Assembly: GCA_934255105.1 (NCBI GenBank) | Contig: CAKQNH010000206.1 | Span: forward strand, 1-7,551 | Length of the DNA stretch: 7,551 nt | Origin: an uncultured Pirellulaceae bacterium | Lineage (GTDB): Bacteria; Planctomycetota; Planctomycetia; Pirellulales; Pirellulaceae | Direction of reading: 5' to 3' | In this document: positions 7,403 through 7,551 of the stretch, piece after piece | How positions within the stretch are numbered: the first letter of the stretch is position 1 | Layout: every line of letters starts with the position of its first letter | The notes under the pieces: model-generated | Database searches by the model: none | What the model was told of the DNA's origin: nothing | What the model saw: only the letters and a program-made list of their open reading frames with translations | Position numbers and translations under genes: made by a program

Positions 7403-7551
7403 TTAGCAATGATCGGCGGAGCGATCAACGACTATAGAGCAATGATCGGCGGAGCGAGCAACGACTATTGCGCAAGTCCGTGAACAGTCCCGTTGATTCT
7501 TTGCAAATCCCCAGTGGAGGATATCATAGGTGCCCAGTCGGAGTTGCTGAG
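7403..7551 (-). CDS. Possible 3' end of a minus-strand gene entering from the right edge
   Basis: One minus-strand frame is open from the window edge (7549) to a TAA at 7403-7405, giving 48 residues and no start. The 33-bp repeat period equals 11 codons, so the repeat is read in frame: CAIVVARSADH is followed by CSIVVDRSADH, then Cys and stop. A run of this length can occur by chance, and the plus strand also has a short open frame across the repeat (7409-7483, 24 residues). I do not recognise the peptide. It may be a repeat that invaded the end of a gene or a chance reading through non-coding repeat DNA. Confidence 0.25.
   Translation of the reverse strand, partial: QQLRLGTYDILHWGFAKNQRDCSRTCAIVVARSADHCSIVVDRSADHC
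7405..7468. repeat. Two tandem copies of a 31-bp unit (33-bp period) in intergenic DNA
   Basis: Copies at 7405-7435 and 7438-7468 agree at 30 of 31 positions, both running from AGCAATGATCGGCGGAGCGA to CAACGACTAT; copy 1 has T and copy 2 has G at the single difference (7425 and 7458). A two-base spacer AG separates them. Copy 1 contains a small dyad GATCG/CGATC that the mismatch breaks in copy 2. The pair is flanked by an 8-bp inverted repeat, TGTTCACG (7393-7400) and CGTGAACA (7479-7486). The structure resembles an interspersed intergenic repeat, but only this locus is visible. Confidence 0.8.

Noticed and set aside
7405..7468. CRISPR array
   Set aside because: Only two units with a 2-bp spacer; CRISPR spacers are about 30 bases and no cas gene is present.

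Overview
The window looks like chromosomal DNA of a planctomycete, most likely from the Pirellula/Rhodopirellula group. This is an inference from gene content: a secreted ceramidase-fold protein, a secreted Asp-box sialidase-like protein and an HscC-type Hsp70 beside a membrane J-like protein. Weak or absent Shine-Dalgarno sequences before most starts and a short interspersed repeat near the right end fit the same picture. No rRNA, tRNA, insertion sequence, CRISPR array or phage gene was seen.

Layout: 121-1488 (minus) encodes a secreted neutral/alkaline ceramidase-family protein whose usual nucleophile position is not serine. A 374-base intergenic stretch (1489-1862) separates it from a divergent plus-strand cluster. 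That cluster has three genes: an HscC-like Hsp70 (1863-3605), an unrecognised protein with one C-terminal membrane helix (3589-4299, TTG start, overlapping hscC by 17 bp), and a J-domain-like protein with a two-helix membrane hairpin (4322-5947). A convergent minus-strand gene (6003-7277) encodes a secreted sialidase/BNR-fold protein. The right 274 bases carry an imperfect 33-bp tandem repeat and possibly the 3' end of another minus-strand reading frame.

How the genes may work together: the three plus-strand genes form a tight, partly overlapping set, so they are probably co-transcribed and their products probably act together. In Escherichia coli, HscC is a specialised Hsp70 that works with the membrane J-proteins DjlB and DjlC. 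Here the likely J-partner is also membrane-anchored, but its HPD tripeptide reads Lys-Pro-Glu. The middle protein has a predicted tail anchor and could add a second membrane tether. I read the cluster as a membrane-associated HscC chaperone module. The two flanking minus-strand genes encode exported proteins of possible glycolipid or glycan metabolism and have no evident link to the chaperone module.
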